64,000 nt of DNA from Acinetobacter terrae (GCF_013004375.1 NZ_JABERI010000026.1:122375-186374); one strand, 5' to 3'; positions 7,422 to 17,534 are shown, counted from the stretch's first letter. A program made the numbers and translations. The notes: generated by a model from the letters alone, not told the origin.

Positions 7422-8573
7422 TTATTTCGACCAAACATTTAAATACATGTCCGCTACTTTCTCCATATTGTGTTTATTTTTTATAAACTCTATTGCATTA
7501 AATGAATAACTTTCTAATTTATTAGGATTAAGAACAAAATCTTCGAGCTTTTTATATAAATACTCTACATCTGGTATAGAATTAACTACTGGAAGTTCAT
7601 TTTCACTTAAATTATAATAATCTTTTAATTGGTCACATAATCCAGAGAAAACAACTTTACCTTTAGACATCGCAACTAAAGCATTAACACCTTGATCCAT
7701 ACTCATACATTGATCTAAGAAAATATGAGCATCATTAAAAGTCTTAATATATTCTTCATAAGGTAGCCCACCTACTACATTGTAAATAACTTTATCTGGA
7801 TATTTTTTTAACAGCTTCCTTACAGCTTCATCAAAAATAAAGTTTCCTTTTCTATACTCTTTGTTTGGTTGCCAACCATGAAAAATATTAATAGGATATT
7901 TTGTAAAATTTAATGCTAATATATTATTATCAACTTCAATTGGGACTGGATGTATTTCAGTACACTTTTCAAACTTTTTATAATGGTGATAATAATCATA
8001 TAAACCAGGTATTAAATTCTTACTTTCATTTATTAAAAGAAAATTTAATTTTTTATATAAAAACCCATGAGTATATTTGAAGGATGGTACATATTGTTCA
8101 AAATTTTTCAAACTCATCAAGTGAAACATAGACTTAAATTTTTTGTTTTTTATACTACCCTTAACCCACACATAATCATCCCCTAAACAACATAAAAAAA
8201 CTTTTTTATTATTTTTTATAATAAATTTCATAAAAAATAGATTCACTATTGAACCAAAACCAGACAATGCAATAGGATTTATTACTTGTACAACATCATA
8301 ATTTTTTAATGATTTTATCTTTTCCACATATTTTAAAATTTGAAAAACACCTAATAAACCTGTGTAAATCAATATCAAATAATAAAATTTAAATATATAA
8401 TTTAAATGCCTATTTTTTAGCTCTTTTCTATCATACTTTATAAATATATCTGCAGGAAATTTTTTATATGCATCACCATCACTTACTGTAGTAAGTTCTA
8501 TTTTTTTATTTTTCAATGCTTTTGCTAAATTAGTATGTACACCAGAATATTCACCAATCAACAATATTTTCAT
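7422..8573 (-). CDS. Glycosyltransferase of the K locus
   Basis: This 383-residue putative GT-B glycosyltransferase begins MKILLIGEYSGVHTNLAKAL, an N-terminus typical of GT4-like enzymes. The C-terminal half has IFHGWQPNKEYRKGN, YNVVGGLPYEEYIKTFNDA and FLDQCMSMDQGVNALVAMSKG, compatible with a nucleotide-sugar binding domain, but the canonical EX7E motif is weak. The start overlaps the wzx stop by four bases (ATGA, 8570-8573), indicating translational coupling, and wzy follows after 16 bases. With ItrA and the other glycosyltransferase it implies a trisaccharide K unit, if every gene acts once. The acceptor and donor are unknown. Confidence 0.82.
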   Translation of the reverse strand: MKILLIGEYSGVHTNLAKALKNKKIELTTVSDGDAYKKFPADIFIKYDRKELKNRHLNYIFKFYYLILIYTGLLGVFQILKYVEKIKSLKNYDVVQVINPIALSGFGSIVNLFFMKFIIKNNKKVFLCCLGDDYVWVKGSIKNKKFKSMFHLMSLKNFEQYVPSFKYTHGFLYKKLNFLLINESKNLIPGLYDYYHHYKKFEKCTEIHPVPIEVDNNILALNFTKYPINIFHGWQPNKEYRKGNFIFDEAVRKLLKKYPDKVIYNVVGGLPYEEYIKTFNDAHIFLDQCMSMDQGVNALVAMSKGKVVFSGLCDQLKDYYNLSENELPVVNSIPDVEYLYKKLEDFVLNPNKLESYSFNAIEFIKNKHNMEKVADMYLNVWSK

Positions 8574-9826
8574 AATTTTTTTTCACCCATCTTTGCAAAT
8601 ATAAAATAACTTAGACTTCCCCAATACAGCGCATAATTTACTAAATGTGCAATAGAAACACCTTTAAAACCAAAATATTGGGTACATAAATAAGTTAAAA
8701 CAATAGAACTGCAGGTAAAGGTTATTTCCGTAACTATAAACAACTTTGTCATAGCCTTACCCAACATCAGATAAGCTAAAATCCAACTACCAATTTTAAG
8801 TGAGTCACCCATCATCTGCCATAGAAACAGCTCGCGCATAGGTAAAAATGCAGCACTAAAAAGCAATTGAATAATCCAATCTTTTATTGCATATATAATG
8901 ATTCCACCAAATACAGCCAAAGGAAATATTAGTTTATAACCCAAATAAATTTCTTTTTTAATATCTTGCACATTTGTCAGCTCTGATAACCTTGGCAAGT
9001 AATAAACACCTAATGTTGTAGTGGCCAACATGAGATACCCAGTACTTAAACGTATCATCGCTTCCCAATAACCTGCATACGCAGCACTGTATTCATGGAT
9101 GAGATAACCGCGAATCACCATTTGAGATAATGGTACACAAATGGCACTAATTAATGCCATTGCAGCAAAAGCAATAATTTTTTTTGCAATATTACGATCA
9201 ATTTTCCCAAAAAAATATGAAAAATCAAACCATTCCGACCTATAGCTTAAATATAAAGTCACAATAAAATTCAGTGATTGATAAATAGACAGTGCAACCA
9301 GTGCACCATACAATCCAAACATTACTGCAAGCACCCCAGTGATCACCAAAGAAAATAAACTGCCAGAAATATTTGCCACAACCAGCTTTATTATTTCTTT
9401 TTTACCATTTAAGATCGCCAGTAAAAGTGCGTTTAAATTAAAAAAAATCAGAAATACTGAAAACCATATTAAAACAGAACCATAAGCTTCTGTTTTAAAT
9501 ATCAACAATGATAATTTTTGGTGAAAAATTAATACCAGAAAAGTAAAAATAAAACTAAAGATTGAGACAAAACTGCCTGCTGTTTTCCAGACTGCCCTTT
9601 GCCTTGTTTCATCTTCATGATATTCAGCAGTGTACTTAACCACTGCTGTATTCACTGCACTTCCAGCAAAAGTCGTGATCATTTGAATAAAGTTTTGAAA
9701 TTGACCTATCGCTGCATAACCTGAAGGACCAACATATACAGCTAATATTTTATTCAATATAAACATGGTTGCTGTTTTAATTAATACAGCAATCCCGTTT
9801 AATATACTGGTCTTGAATAAAGTCAT
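8570..9826 (-). CDS. wzx: Wzx K-unit flippase
   Basis: This MOP-superfamily polysaccharide flippase of 418 residues has about twelve hydrophobic segments. It moves the undecaprenyl-linked repeat across the inner membrane. The N-terminus MTLFKTSILNGIAVLIKT followed by LNKILAVYVGPSGYAAIGQ closely resembles WzxE-type lipid-linked oligosaccharide flippases. I place the start at 9826, one base after the fdtB stop, because homologues start this way. An in-frame ATG at 9844 would overlap fdtB and add six residues. The next gene overlaps its stop by four bases. WzxE-like flippases often carry sugars such as Fuc4NAc-type amino-deoxy sugars, which fits the neighbouring fdt genes. Confidence 0.9.
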   Translation of the reverse strand: MTLFKTSILNGIAVLIKTATMFILNKILAVYVGPSGYAAIGQFQNFIQMITTFAGSAVNTAVVKYTAEYHEDETRQRAVWKTAGSFVSIFSFIFTFLVLIFHQKLSLLIFKTEAYGSVLIWFSVFLIFFNLNALLLAILNGKKEIIKLVVANISGSLFSLVITGVLAVMFGLYGALVALSIYQSLNFIVTLYLSYRSEWFDFSYFFGKIDRNIAKKIIAFAAMALISAICVPLSQMVIRGYLIHEYSAAYAGYWEAMIRLSTGYLMLATTTLGVYYLPRLSELTNVQDIKKEIYLGYKLIFPLAVFGGIIIYAIKDWIIQLLFSAAFLPMRELFLWQMMGDSLKIGSWILAYLMLGKAMTKLFIVTEITFTCSSIVLTYLCTQYFGFKGVSIAHLVNYALYWGSLSYFIFAKMGEKKL

Positions 9827-9827
9827 T

Positions 9828-10943
9828 TCAGACTTTAAAACCATTACAAAGCTGAATCACTTTTTCAGCCTCTTTCAAACTTAAAGTTGGGCTAATAGGT
9901 AAGCTAATCACCTCTTCATGAATTTGTTCAGAGATTGGATAACTTAAATTATTCCATTCTTTATAAGCTTGCTGCTTGTGCGGAGGAAGCGGGTAATGGA
10001 TTAAGGTTTGTACACCATGATCTGCTAAATATTTTTGCAACGCTATACGATTTTTTGAACGAATTACAAACAAATGCCAAACATGCTGATGATATTGAGT
10101 TGCATCTACATTGGACAGAGGCAATATAATTTCAGGATTTTTAATTTGTGTTAAATATAAATTGGCAATCTCACGGCGATGATTCACTTCTCTATCCAAA
10201 AAATTTAACTTAATATCCAGCATCGCTGCCTGAATGTCATCTAGCCGGCTGTTCATGCCAGGCACTAAATTTTTATACTTTTCATGAGAGCCGTAATTGC
10301 GCAATGCATATAACATTTGTGCAAGTTCTTGATCATTCGTTGTTACAGCACCGGCATCGCCTAAAGCCCCTAAATTCTTACCAGGATAAAAACTGAAACC
10401 TGAAGCATCGCCCCAATTTCCTGCTTTTTTTCCATCTATTTCAGCACCATGTGATTGTGCTGAATCTTCTAAAACAAGTAAATTATACTTATCTGCAATC
10501 TCCATAATTTCTGGCATTTGAGCCAATTGACCATATAAATGAACGGGTAAAATTACTTTAGTTTTAGAAGTTATTGCTTCTTCAATTTTTATAGGATCAA
10601 TATTGTAAGTTTGATTATCTGGTTCAACTAAAACTGGAGTTAAGTTATTTGCCGTAATCGCTAAAATACTTGCAATATAAGTATTCGATGGAACGATAAC
10701 TTCATCACCATCCTTTAACTTTCCTAATTCTTTCCAAGCGTTAAGTGTCAGAATTAATGCATCCAAACCATTTGCAACACCAATCGCAAATTGTGTTCCA
10801 CAATAGTTTGCAAATTTATGCTCAAATTGTTCCAGCTCTTTTCCACCAATATACCAGCCCGAGTCAATCACTCGTGTACATGCTTCGATCAATTCAGCTC
10901 TATACTGTTTATTAATACTTTGTAAATCTAAAAATGGGATCAT
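9828..10943 (-). CDS. fdtB: FdtB/QdtB-type sugar aminotransferase
   Basis: This 371-residue PLP-dependent DegT/DnrJ/EryC1/StrS aminotransferase would convert a dTDP-3-keto-6-deoxyhexose to the 3-amino sugar using glutamate. The start [21 protein letters not shown] is typical. Other features are GVANGLDAL (cofactor phosphate site), [10 protein letters not shown] with the PLP-pyridine Asp, and [14 protein letters not shown] carrying the Schiff-base Lys near residue 185. It belongs with rmlA, rmlB, fdtA and fdtC. Whether the product is Fuc3NAc or Qui3NAc depends on FdtA stereochemistry, which I cannot decide, so the symbol is by family. Upstream lies an AT-rich gap with an acetyltransferase remnant. 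Confidence 0.87.
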   Translation of the reverse strand: MIPFLDLQSINKQYRAELIEACTRVIDSGWYIGGKELEQFEHKFANYCGTQFAIGVANGLDALILTLNAWKELGKLKDGDEVIVPSNTYIASILAITANNLTPVLVEPDNQTYNIDPIKIEEAITSKTKVILPVHLYGQLAQMPEIMEIADKYNLLVLEDSAQSHGAEIDGKKAGNWGDASGFSFYPGKNLGALGDAGAVTTNDQELAQMLYALRNYGSHEKYKNLVPGMNSRLDDIQAAMLDIKLNFLDREVNHRREIANLYLTQIKNPEIILPLSNVDATQYHQHVWHLFVIRSKNRIALQKYLADHGVQTLIHYPLPPHKQQAYKEWNNLSYPISEQIHEEVISLPISPTLSLKEAEKVIQLCNGFKV

Positions 10944-11152
10944 TTTTCAATATACCCTTTAATAATTGATTTTATGGGGTTAAACTGACATTTATACGAT
11001 CTAAACAGTTATTTTTTAATTCAAAATCTTTGTTTTTTCGACCTTATAGTGAATAGAAATTTCAGCATCGATAAATTTTAAAAATTACGTTAGTTTTATT
11101 TAATAGATTTTTCACTTACTTTTTATAAAGTTTCTATCTGGTTTAACGCCTG

Positions 11153-11340
11153 CTAGATGCTGACAACAATTGCAAAGTCTGGGCAATCTTTGGTAACTAA
11201 AACACCAGCTCCGATTAAAGCTTTTTTATCAATTGTAATATCAGACAATATGGTGGTATTTGCACCAATACTTGCACTTTTTTTATTAAGTTGAACATCA
11301 GAGTTCAGATGTATAAATACTTTGTAAGTTATTTTCCCTT
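11153..11340 (-). pseudogene. Hexapeptide-repeat acetyltransferase C-terminal fragment
   Basis: The minus strand encodes KKSASIGANTTILSDITID and then KKALIGAGVLVTKDCPDFAIV, ending at TAG 11153-11155. This is the left-handed beta-helix end of a WbpD/FdtC-like sugar acetyltransferase. There is no start codon, and the upstream part is missing. It lies between the intact fdtC and fdtB, so it is probably the remnant of a previous acetyltransferase gene or a partial duplication. The rest of the gap (10944-11152) is AT-rich with nothing recognised. Confidence 0.72.
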
Positions 11341-11351
11341 AATTATTCAAA

Positions 11352-12074
11352 TTACCAGTTCTTAATCACATCCTCTGGATAACCTCTTTTAAAATGCTTT
11401 GTCCAAGGATATGCATCAGATCCATCCTCTAATTTAATCCTAGATGTAGGACCTACGCTTTTAGCTGGACTACCCACATATATACTATGCTTTTCAGTTT
11501 TCCCTTTCACTGAACTATGTGCTCCAATCAAGCAACCTTCAGCAATTACCGCTCCTGGTAAAATTACACTCATAGTTGCAATTAATGCATAATCTTCAAC
11601 TGTAACACCCAACATAGTATTACTTGGTGGATGGGGGTCATTCGTTAAAACAACATAAGGAAAAATCCAAACAAAATTACCGATTTTACTATGTTGCCCA
11701 ATATGAACATTGCTATGAAATCTCACATAATCCCCAATTTCACAGTGTCCTTGTAAATCCGACAAAGTACCAATTTGTAAATTTTTTCCTGCTTTTACCA
11801 ACTCTCGCACGGTCACTCGATGACCAGTCATCAACCCTTCTTCAAAAGTTGAACCTTCGTAAAAAATACTATGGGAGCGTATATTCGAATTTTTACCAAT
11901 AATCAAAGGCACCCCTTTCGAGAGACAATTTGCAACACCCATCTCACAAAATGCTCCAATAATCGTATTATCACCAATCTCTACATTGTCATAAATAATA
12001 GTGTTCGGCCCTATTTCAACATTTGCACCAATTTTAGCTTTTGGAGATATAATAGCTGTATGATGAATTGTCAT
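11352..12074 (-). CDS. fdtC: FdtC/QdtC-type sugar N-acetyltransferase
   Basis: This 240-residue left-handed parallel beta-helix acetyltransferase should acetylate the 3-amino group of the dTDP-amino-deoxyhexose with acetyl-CoA. Hexapeptide repeats run through most of the protein: AKIGANVEIGPNTIIYDN, then VEIGDNTIIGAFCEMG, and later EDYALIATMSVILPGAVI. A histidine in the loop FHSNVHIGQHSKIGNF is a candidate catalytic or CoA-site residue. Its start overlaps the fdtA stop by four bases (12071-12074), so the two are coupled. The C-terminal tail (EDGSDAYPWTKHFKRGYP) extends past the repeats, making the protein larger than simple acetyltransferases of about 190 residues. Confidence 0.85.
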   Translation of the reverse strand: MTIHHTAIISPKAKIGANVEIGPNTIIYDNVEIGDNTIIGAFCEMGVANCLSKGVPLIIGKNSNIRSHSIFYEGSTFEEGLMTGHRVTVRELVKAGKNLQIGTLSDLQGHCEIGDYVRFHSNVHIGQHSKIGNFVWIFPYVVLTNDPHPPSNTMLGVTVEDYALIATMSVILPGAVIAEGCLIGAHSSVKGKTEKHSIYVGSPAKSVGPTSRIKLEDGSDAYPWTKHFKRGYPEDVIKNW

Positions 12075-12472
12075 TTTGTCCCCCTCATCTTAAAGTCTTC
12101 ATAATTACGAATATAGTCAAATTCATCGTAATGCTCATTTGCGAGCACAAGTAAAATACAGTCCTGTGAAAAGTCATGCATTTCATGCCAAACCATTGGG
12201 GGAATTTTTAACCCCTTGTTAGATTGGTTCAACAAAACTTCTTCCTTTTTTATACCGTTATCCATCAACATCTTACAATTGCCTTGAATACAAAAAGCAA
12301 CTTGCTGAAGTTCTTTATGAGCATGAAAGCCGCGTGGAAGATCAGGTTGAATACCAAAAATATAATAGAGTCTTTTAATCTCGAAAGGGATATGTTTATC
12401 AGCCTCAGCAACGACTAAAGCCCCTCTATGATCTCCCAAGTTAGGAAGTTGAATCCATTCTACGAGACTCAT
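12071..12472 (-). CDS. fdtA: FdtA/QdtA-type dTDP-4-keto-6-deoxyglucose 3,4-ketoisomerase
   Basis: This 133-residue cupin isomerase moves the keto group from C4 to C3 of dTDP-4-keto-6-deoxy-D-glucose, the branch step to 3-amino sugars. The motif [13 protein letters not shown] contains the conserved His pair seen in FdtA, and [12 protein letters not shown] and [17 protein letters not shown] complete the family pattern. It overlaps rmlA upstream and fdtC downstream by four bases each (ATGA), giving a tight rmlB-rmlA-fdtA-fdtC translational unit. FdtA gives the galacto (Fuc3NAc) product and QdtA the gluco (Qui3NAc) product. The few discriminating residues cannot be judged by eye. Confidence 0.87.
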   Translation of the reverse strand: MSLVEWIQLPNLGDHRGALVVAEADKHIPFEIKRLYYIFGIQPDLPRGFHAHKELQQVAFCIQGNCKMLMDNGIKKEEVLLNQSNKGLKIPPMVWHEMHDFSQDCILLVLANEHYDEFDYIRNYEDFKMRGTK

Positions 12473-13347
12473 AAATCTTCACCTATCAATGAAATCAAAT
12501 ATTGCCCATAATCATTTTTACTCATGTTTTGACCAATTTCTAAAACTTTTTCTTTAGATAGCCATCCATTATTCAAAGCAATCTCTTCTAAACATGCAAC
12601 TTTATAACCTTGGCGCTTTTCAAGGGTCTCTACAAATTGTGCAGCTTCTAACAAACTTGCATGTGTTCCTGTATCTAACCAAGCAAAACCACGACCAAGT
12701 AACTCTACATTTAAGTCGCCGCGCTCTAAGTACATTTGATTTACTGTTGTAATTTCTAGTTCACCACGATCGGATGGTTTGACCTGTTTAGCAATTTGAA
12801 TCACATCATTATCATAAAAATACAAACCCGTTACAGCATAGTTCGATTTTGGATGTTTCGGTTTTTCTTCGATGGAAACTGCGCGTTTTTCACTATCAAA
12901 TTCAACCACCCCAAAACGTTCCGGATCTTTGACTTGATAACCAAATACTGTTGCACCTTTTTGGCGAGAAACAGCTTGACGTAACATCGGTGTAAAACCT
13001 TGACCATAGAAAATATTATCACCTAAGACTAAGCAAACATTACTGTCGCCAATAAACTCTTCTCCAAGAATAAAGGCCTGAGCCAAACCATCTGGACTAG
13101 GTTGAACCGCATAAGTTAATTCAATGCCTAATTGAGAACCATCCCCTAATAACCGTTTAAAGTCGTCAATATCTTCTGGTGTACTAATAATGAGAACTTC
13201 TCGAATACCAGCAAGCATCAATACTGACAAAGGGTAATAAACCATTGGTTTATCATAGATTGGTAATAATTGTTTAGATACACCCTTAGTAATTGGATAT
13301 AAACGTGTACCCGAACCGCCTGCTAAAATAATACCCTTTGTATTCAT
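12469..13347 (-). CDS. rmlA: Glucose-1-phosphate thymidylyltransferase
   Basis: This 292-residue nucleotidyltransferase makes dTDP-glucose from dTTP and glucose-1-phosphate. The N-terminal signature [20 protein letters not shown] is followed by [20 protein letters not shown], with [13 protein letters not shown] and the sugar-binding [19 protein letters not shown] further on. Length and motifs match tetrameric RmlA. It starts in the rmlB stop codon (TAATG, one-base overlap) and ends overlapping fdtA. It provides the activated sugar for the fdt branch; no rmlC or rmlD is present here, so rhamnose is not the product. Confidence 0.95.
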   Translation of the reverse strand: MNTKGIILAGGSGTRLYPITKGVSKQLLPIYDKPMVYYPLSVLMLAGIREVLIISTPEDIDDFKRLLGDGSQLGIELTYAVQPSPDGLAQAFILGEEFIGDSNVCLVLGDNIFYGQGFTPMLRQAVSRQKGATVFGYQVKDPERFGVVEFDSEKRAVSIEEKPKHPKSNYAVTGLYFYDNDVIQIAKQVKPSDRGELEITTVNQMYLERGDLNVELLGRGFAWLDTGTHASLLEAAQFVETLEKRQGYKVACLEEIALNNGWLSKEKVLEIGQNMSKNDYGQYLISLIGEDL

Positions 13348-14405
13348 TATGCACTTCTACCCAATTTTTCACGTTGGTAACTACCATCTTGAACTCGACG
13401 GCACCAATCTAAATTATTCAAATACCATTCAACAGTTTTACGAATACCTGTCTCAAACGTTTCTTTTGGTTTCCACCCCAGTTCATTACCAATTTTTGTA
13501 GCATCAATCGCATAACGCAAATCATGCCCAGGACGGTCTTTAACAAATGTAATTAGTGATTCATATTGCTGACCATTTGACTGTGGCTTTAACTCGTTCA
13601 ATATTTTACAAATGGTTTTAACCACTTCTATATTTTGCTTTTCATTGTGACCACCAATATTGTAAGTTTGTCCTACAATACCTTCAGTCACGACTTTATA
13701 TAAAGCTCGAGCATGGTCTTCAACAAACAGCCAATCACGAATTTGATCTCCTTTACCATAAATAGGCAAAGATTTACCCTCTAAAGCATTTAGAATAACT
13801 AAAGGAATGAGCTTTTCAGGAAAATGATAAGAACCATAATTATTTGAACAATTGGTCACTATAGTCGGTAAGCCATAAGTTCTATGCCATGCTCGCACTA
13901 AATGATCTGAGCTTGCTTTACTTGCAGAATAAGGAGAGCTTGGGGCATAAGATGTTGTTTCAGTAAACAGATCTGTTGTTCCTCCCAAATCACCATAAAC
14001 TTCATCTGTTGAAATGTGATGAAACTTAAACTCAGCCTGACGCTTTTCATCCAACTGTAACCAATACTTTCTCGCTACTTCAAGTAAAGTATAGGTTCCA
14101 ATGATATTGGTTTTAATGAATGTATAAGGACCTGAAATTGAACGATCCACGTGAGACTCTGCTGCCAGGTGCATCACTGCATCAGGCTGAAAAATTTCAA
14201 ATAATTTATCTAATTCAACACGGTCACAAATATCCGTTTGGCTAAAATGATATCTAGGGTTTTGATCTACCAAACTAAGTGATTCAAGATTACCCGCATA
14301 CGTTAACTTGTCTACATTTAATACTTCATGGTTTGTAGTCTGAATGATATGACGGATTACTGCAGATCCTATAAAACCTGCGCCTCCAGTAATTATTATT
14401 TTCAT
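13347..14405 (-). CDS. rmlB: dTDP-glucose 4,6-dehydratase
   Basis: This 352-residue SDR enzyme converts dTDP-glucose to dTDP-4-keto-6-deoxyglucose. It has the Rossmann motif [13 protein letters not shown] at residues 8-20, [10 protein letters not shown], the catalytic triad region [12 protein letters not shown], and [20 protein letters not shown] with the YxxxK pair. I choose the start at 14405 ([13 protein letters not shown]) because AAGG lies eight bases upstream and homologues start there. The longer frame from 14444 adds 13 unlike residues. The C-terminus overlaps rmlA by one base. Confidence 0.95.
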   Translation of the reverse strand: MKIIITGGAGFIGSAVIRHIIQTTNHEVLNVDKLTYAGNLESLSLVDQNPRYHFSQTDICDRVELDKLFEIFQPDAVMHLAAESHVDRSISGPYTFIKTNIIGTYTLLEVARKYWLQLDEKRQAEFKFHHISTDEVYGDLGGTTDLFTETTSYAPSSPYSASKASSDHLVRAWHRTYGLPTIVTNCSNNYGSYHFPEKLIPLVILNALEGKSLPIYGKGDQIRDWLFVEDHARALYKVVTEGIVGQTYNIGGHNEKQNIEVVKTICKILNELKPQSNGQQYESLITFVKDRPGHDLRYAIDATKIGNELGWKPKETFETGIRKTVEWYLNNLDWCRRVQDGSYQREKLGRSA

Positions 14406-14532
14406 AAATTCAACCTTATTTTTCTTGTATTGAATAAAAAACAATCAATAATGCAATTTTTTTATACTTAACTTGAATTTTTTTAATCAATTTTTTTAAT
14501 TTTTAATACTTATAAAGATTGTATGTGAAAAT

Positions 14533-16455
14533 CTAATGAATGTGTACACTTTTTCGACAATTATATCCATCTACAAAATATTCTAATTGATTCAGCAACC
14601 ATTCAAGATTTTTTTGATCCTCTTTAATATTATCAAGTTGTCTAAAAATCGGCTGGAGCATATCTAGTGAAGCATGTTTTTCAAAAGACTTTAAAATCCG
14701 CTCGTGGCCTGTGGTTTGAACCTCTTCATGATCAATCAGCAGTTCTTCATACAGCTTTTCGCCGGGTCTCAAGCCGGTAAACTGAATTGCAATATCTCCA
14801 GTACCATTTTCATCCATTGGTCTAAAGCCACTAAGACGAATCATTTGTTTAGCCAAGTCTACAATCTTAACTGGCTCACCCATATCCAATAAAAACACAT
14901 CACCGCCTGTACCCATAGCACCTGCTTGAATCACGAGCTGCGCAGCTTCAGGAATGGTCATAAAGTAACGCGTCACTTCAGGATGAGTAACAGTAACGGG
15001 TCCACCTTGCGCAATCTGCTTTTTAAACAACGGCACAACAGAACCAGAAGAACCTAAGACATTACCAAAACGTACAATGCTGATCTGTGTTTTAGGGCTA
15101 GTTGCAGCTAAACCTTGGCAATATAATTCCGCCATCCTTTTAGAGGCACCCATCACATTCGTTGGACGCACAGCCTTATCTGTGGAAATTAAGACAAAGG
15201 TTTCTACACCTTGATTCACCGCTGCATCAACACTGCGTGCAGTACCAATAGAGGTATTGTAAATACCTTCAAAAGGATTTGCCTCTACCAAAGGCACATG
15301 CTTATACGCGGCCGCATGATAAACAGTTTGTACTTGATATTGATCAATAATTATTTCAAGTTTGGCTTGATTGGTGACAGAACCTAATATTGGAATCACT
15401 TGAATACCCGAGCTCTGTAATTCACGATCAATGGAATACAGTGCAAACTCCGACATCTCAAACAACACTAAAAGTTTCGGCTGATGTTTCACGATTTGAC
15501 GGCAAAGTTCGGAGCCAATTGATCCCCCCGCCCCTGTGACCATCACTACCTTATCTTTAATATTTTTCTCGAGCAGCTCTGGCTTTGGCGGTACAGGATC
15601 ACGACCAAGCAAGTCAATAATATCAACCTCATGGATATCTGAAACTTGTACCTGACCATCAATCAATTGGGTCACACCCGGTAATTCCATGATTTTGACA
15701 TCAGCCAGCTCAAAGGATTCTATGATTTCTTTTTTTCGTGCTCGACCTACCGAGGGCATCGCCAATAAAATTTCTTCAATCGCAAATTTACCTAATTTAT
15801 TTGAAGCTCGCTTTGGTGAATAAATTTTTAAACCACTTAAAGACTGACCTTGGAGTGAGGATTTATCATCAATAAAACACACTGGTAAATAATCATCTGA
15901 GCGATTTAAAGCTGCGGCAATTTGTTGACCTGCAAGACCCGCACCATAAATCGCGACGCGTTTACGATTTTGTTTTTTTGCAAAGGTTTTCAGTGTGGCA
16001 TAACGAATGACTGCCCGACTCCACCACATCCATGAAAACAGCATAAAGCCGTACATGAGTGGAATACTCATTGGAATAAAAGCCCAACCTAATTTTTTAA
16101 TGGTATATAGAGCTACAATTTGAATAAATGTACCGATGGAGATCTGCAGCAAATAATCTTCATTAAATGAACGGACAATCGCACTATAAATGCCGAGCAA
16201 GGCAAAAATCAGAATACCCAAAATCCCAACATAAGAATACCAAAAATCCAGTCCTTGCATCACTTCAACATTCGGGCGCGCCAGACGAATAGCATAGGCT
16301 AACCACATCATGAATGGAAAAACACAGATATCCATCGCCATTAACACGATCTGTTTTTGACGACGCGGCAAAGATGCTAAATATCCAATAATGTCTTTCA
16401 CAAAGGGCTCGAAGGAAGAAATAAATACATTATGGCGTAGAGTATACGTCCCCAT
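14533..16455 (-). CDS. gdr: Gdr: membrane UDP-HexNAc 4,6-dehydratase (WbpM/CapD type)
   Basis: This 640-residue protein has about four N-terminal membrane helices (residues 35-150), a CoA-binding-like domain (KRVAIYGAGLAGQQIAAAL, near 168), and a C-terminal SDR domain. The SDR domain has TGAGGSIGSELCRQIV (about 305-320), AAAYKHVPLVEANPFE, STDKAVRPTNVMGASKRMAE (about 428) and FRPGEKLYEELL-like residues near the end. The family forms UDP-4-keto-6-deoxy-HexNAc, precursor of QuiNAc, FucNAc or QuiNAc4NAc. No intact 4-aminotransferase, 4-reductase or matching acetyltransferase is present, and the adjacent aminotransferase is a wreck. This dehydratase may therefore have lost its pathway. Confidence 0.92.
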   Translation of the reverse strand: MGTYTLRHNVFISSFEPFVKDIIGYLASLPRRQKQIVLMAMDICVFPFMMWLAYAIRLARPNVEVMQGLDFWYSYVGILGILIFALLGIYSAIVRSFNEDYLLQISIGTFIQIVALYTIKKLGWAFIPMSIPLMYGFMLFSWMWWSRAVIRYATLKTFAKKQNRKRVAIYGAGLAGQQIAAALNRSDDYLPVCFIDDKSSLQGQSLSGLKIYSPKRASNKLGKFAIEEILLAMPSVGRARKKEIIESFELADVKIMELPGVTQLIDGQVQVSDIHEVDIIDLLGRDPVPPKPELLEKNIKDKVVMVTGAGGSIGSELCRQIVKHQPKLLVLFEMSEFALYSIDRELQSSGIQVIPILGSVTNQAKLEIIIDQYQVQTVYHAAAYKHVPLVEANPFEGIYNTSIGTARSVDAAVNQGVETFVLISTDKAVRPTNVMGASKRMAELYCQGLAATSPKTQISIVRFGNVLGSSGSVVPLFKKQIAQGGPVTVTHPEVTRYFMTIPEAAQLVIQAGAMGTGGDVFLLDMGEPVKIVDLAKQMIRLSGFRPMDENGTGDIAIQFTGLRPGEKLYEELLIDHEEVQTTGHERILKSFEKHASLDMLQPIFRQLDNIKEDQKNLEWLLNQLEYFVDGYNCRKSVHIH

Positions 16456-16473
16456 AATTTTAAATTTAGCTGA

Positions 16474-17265
16474 TCACTTTTGAATGGTATCAACCGTTTT
16501 TTTTTGCAGATTTTTTTCAAACACAGTTAGATGCACCAAAAATATTAAACTTGTTCCACCCAACTGCTGTGCATTGGTAAGGCTCTACTCAGGATGCCAC
16601 AGTGTCCCGTCAAAGGCTTTTTCCAAATACACTTCTAACATGACCTATTAAAATACGATACCCTTAGCGCATTGATTTCTGCCACGATACGGTCACGAGA
16701 CCAGCCTTTTAGGAAGGCATTAATATTCACCTGTACATAATATTTATAGGCTGCATGCAAATAATCTGATGGTGGTTTTGCTACATTAAAATAAGGACTG
16801 TTTTTCAAAAGCCGCTTGAATCAATGCCATGCTGGCATTATGTTTCCCAGTCCATTCCGGTATCTTTTTCAACTGAAGACGACCAATCACAGCTTGCATT
16901 TCCATCATGCGCCAGTTGCTGCCAAATGAATCATGCAGCTAACGGAATCCTGACGGATGCTGTTTGTGATACACGCTGTCAAAATTTTATCATGATCTTT
17001 ATAGAACCACATTTTTTCCAAAGCGTTTCGTCATTGGTGGTGACCATACCGCTTTCACCGTCAGTGGTCGTGATCTTGGCAGAATGACCATGCACCGATA
17101 TGACCAATTGAACCGGCAGATTTGCCTTTATACATCGCGCCAAGCACTTGGGCACAATCTTCACTCACGAATAAGCTTTTTTCTCAGCCAATTGCATGAT
17201 TGGATCCATCTCACACATCCAGTCCATCAAATGCACACAAATAATCGCTTTCGTATTCGATGTGA
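16474..17265 (-). pseudogene. DegT/DnrJ/EryC1/StrS aminotransferase remnant
   Basis: Reading the minus strand in shifting frames gives TKAIICVHLMDWMCEMDPIM, then LFVSEDCAQVLGAMYKGKS, AGSIGHIGAWSFCQD, GESGMVTTNDETLWKK, LHAAYKYYVQVNINAF, GWSRDRIVAEINALRV and finally SLIFLVHLTVFEKNLQKK to the stop at 16474-16476. This is the last two-thirds of a PLP sugar aminotransferase of the type found beside gdr in Acinetobacter K loci (QhbB-like). Several frameshifts, internal stops and a missing N-terminus, including damage at the SFCQDK cofactor-lysine site, make it nonfunctional. It ends 18 bases before gdr, so it was once the first gene of this operon. Confidence 0.85.
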
Positions 17266-17429
17266 TTAGATAAATCTTACCCTACAAGCTTCACTAAATA
17301 TAAAATAAAATTTATTATTAAAAATCAATAAAATAAGATAAAAACCATATATCCACATAATTCTGAGAAAATTTCTTACAATTTGCCCCATATTTTTTAA
17401 ATTAAAAAGCTTATAATTTAATCGTAATT

Positions 17430-17459
17430 TTGATATATTCAAGAAAATAAAGCTATAAA
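17430..17459 (+). promoter_or_regulatory. Candidate sigma-70 promoter of wza-wzb-wzc (copy 2)
   Basis: TTGATA at 17430-17435 and TATAAA at 17454-17459 are separated by 18 bases, about 75 bases before the GTG start of wza. The whole region 17266-17534 is AT-rich and lies between divergent units, so a promoter is expected. Many chance matches are possible in such DNA. Confidence 0.4.
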
Positions 17460-17534
17460 AAATACAAATTTAAATTAGCAAAATAAACAAATTACAACCA
17501 CATAATAATTTTTATAAATGGGATTTTATATAGA

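Noticed and set aside
16824..17269. Plus-strand ORFs of 61-87 codons between gdr and wza
   Set aside because: They are the complement of the decayed aminotransferase, which gives clear homology on the minus strand.
17266..17534. JUMPstart/ops element upstream of the capsule export operon
   Set aside because: No GGCGGTAG-like core was found in the AT-rich leader, so RfaH-type antitermination is not supported.
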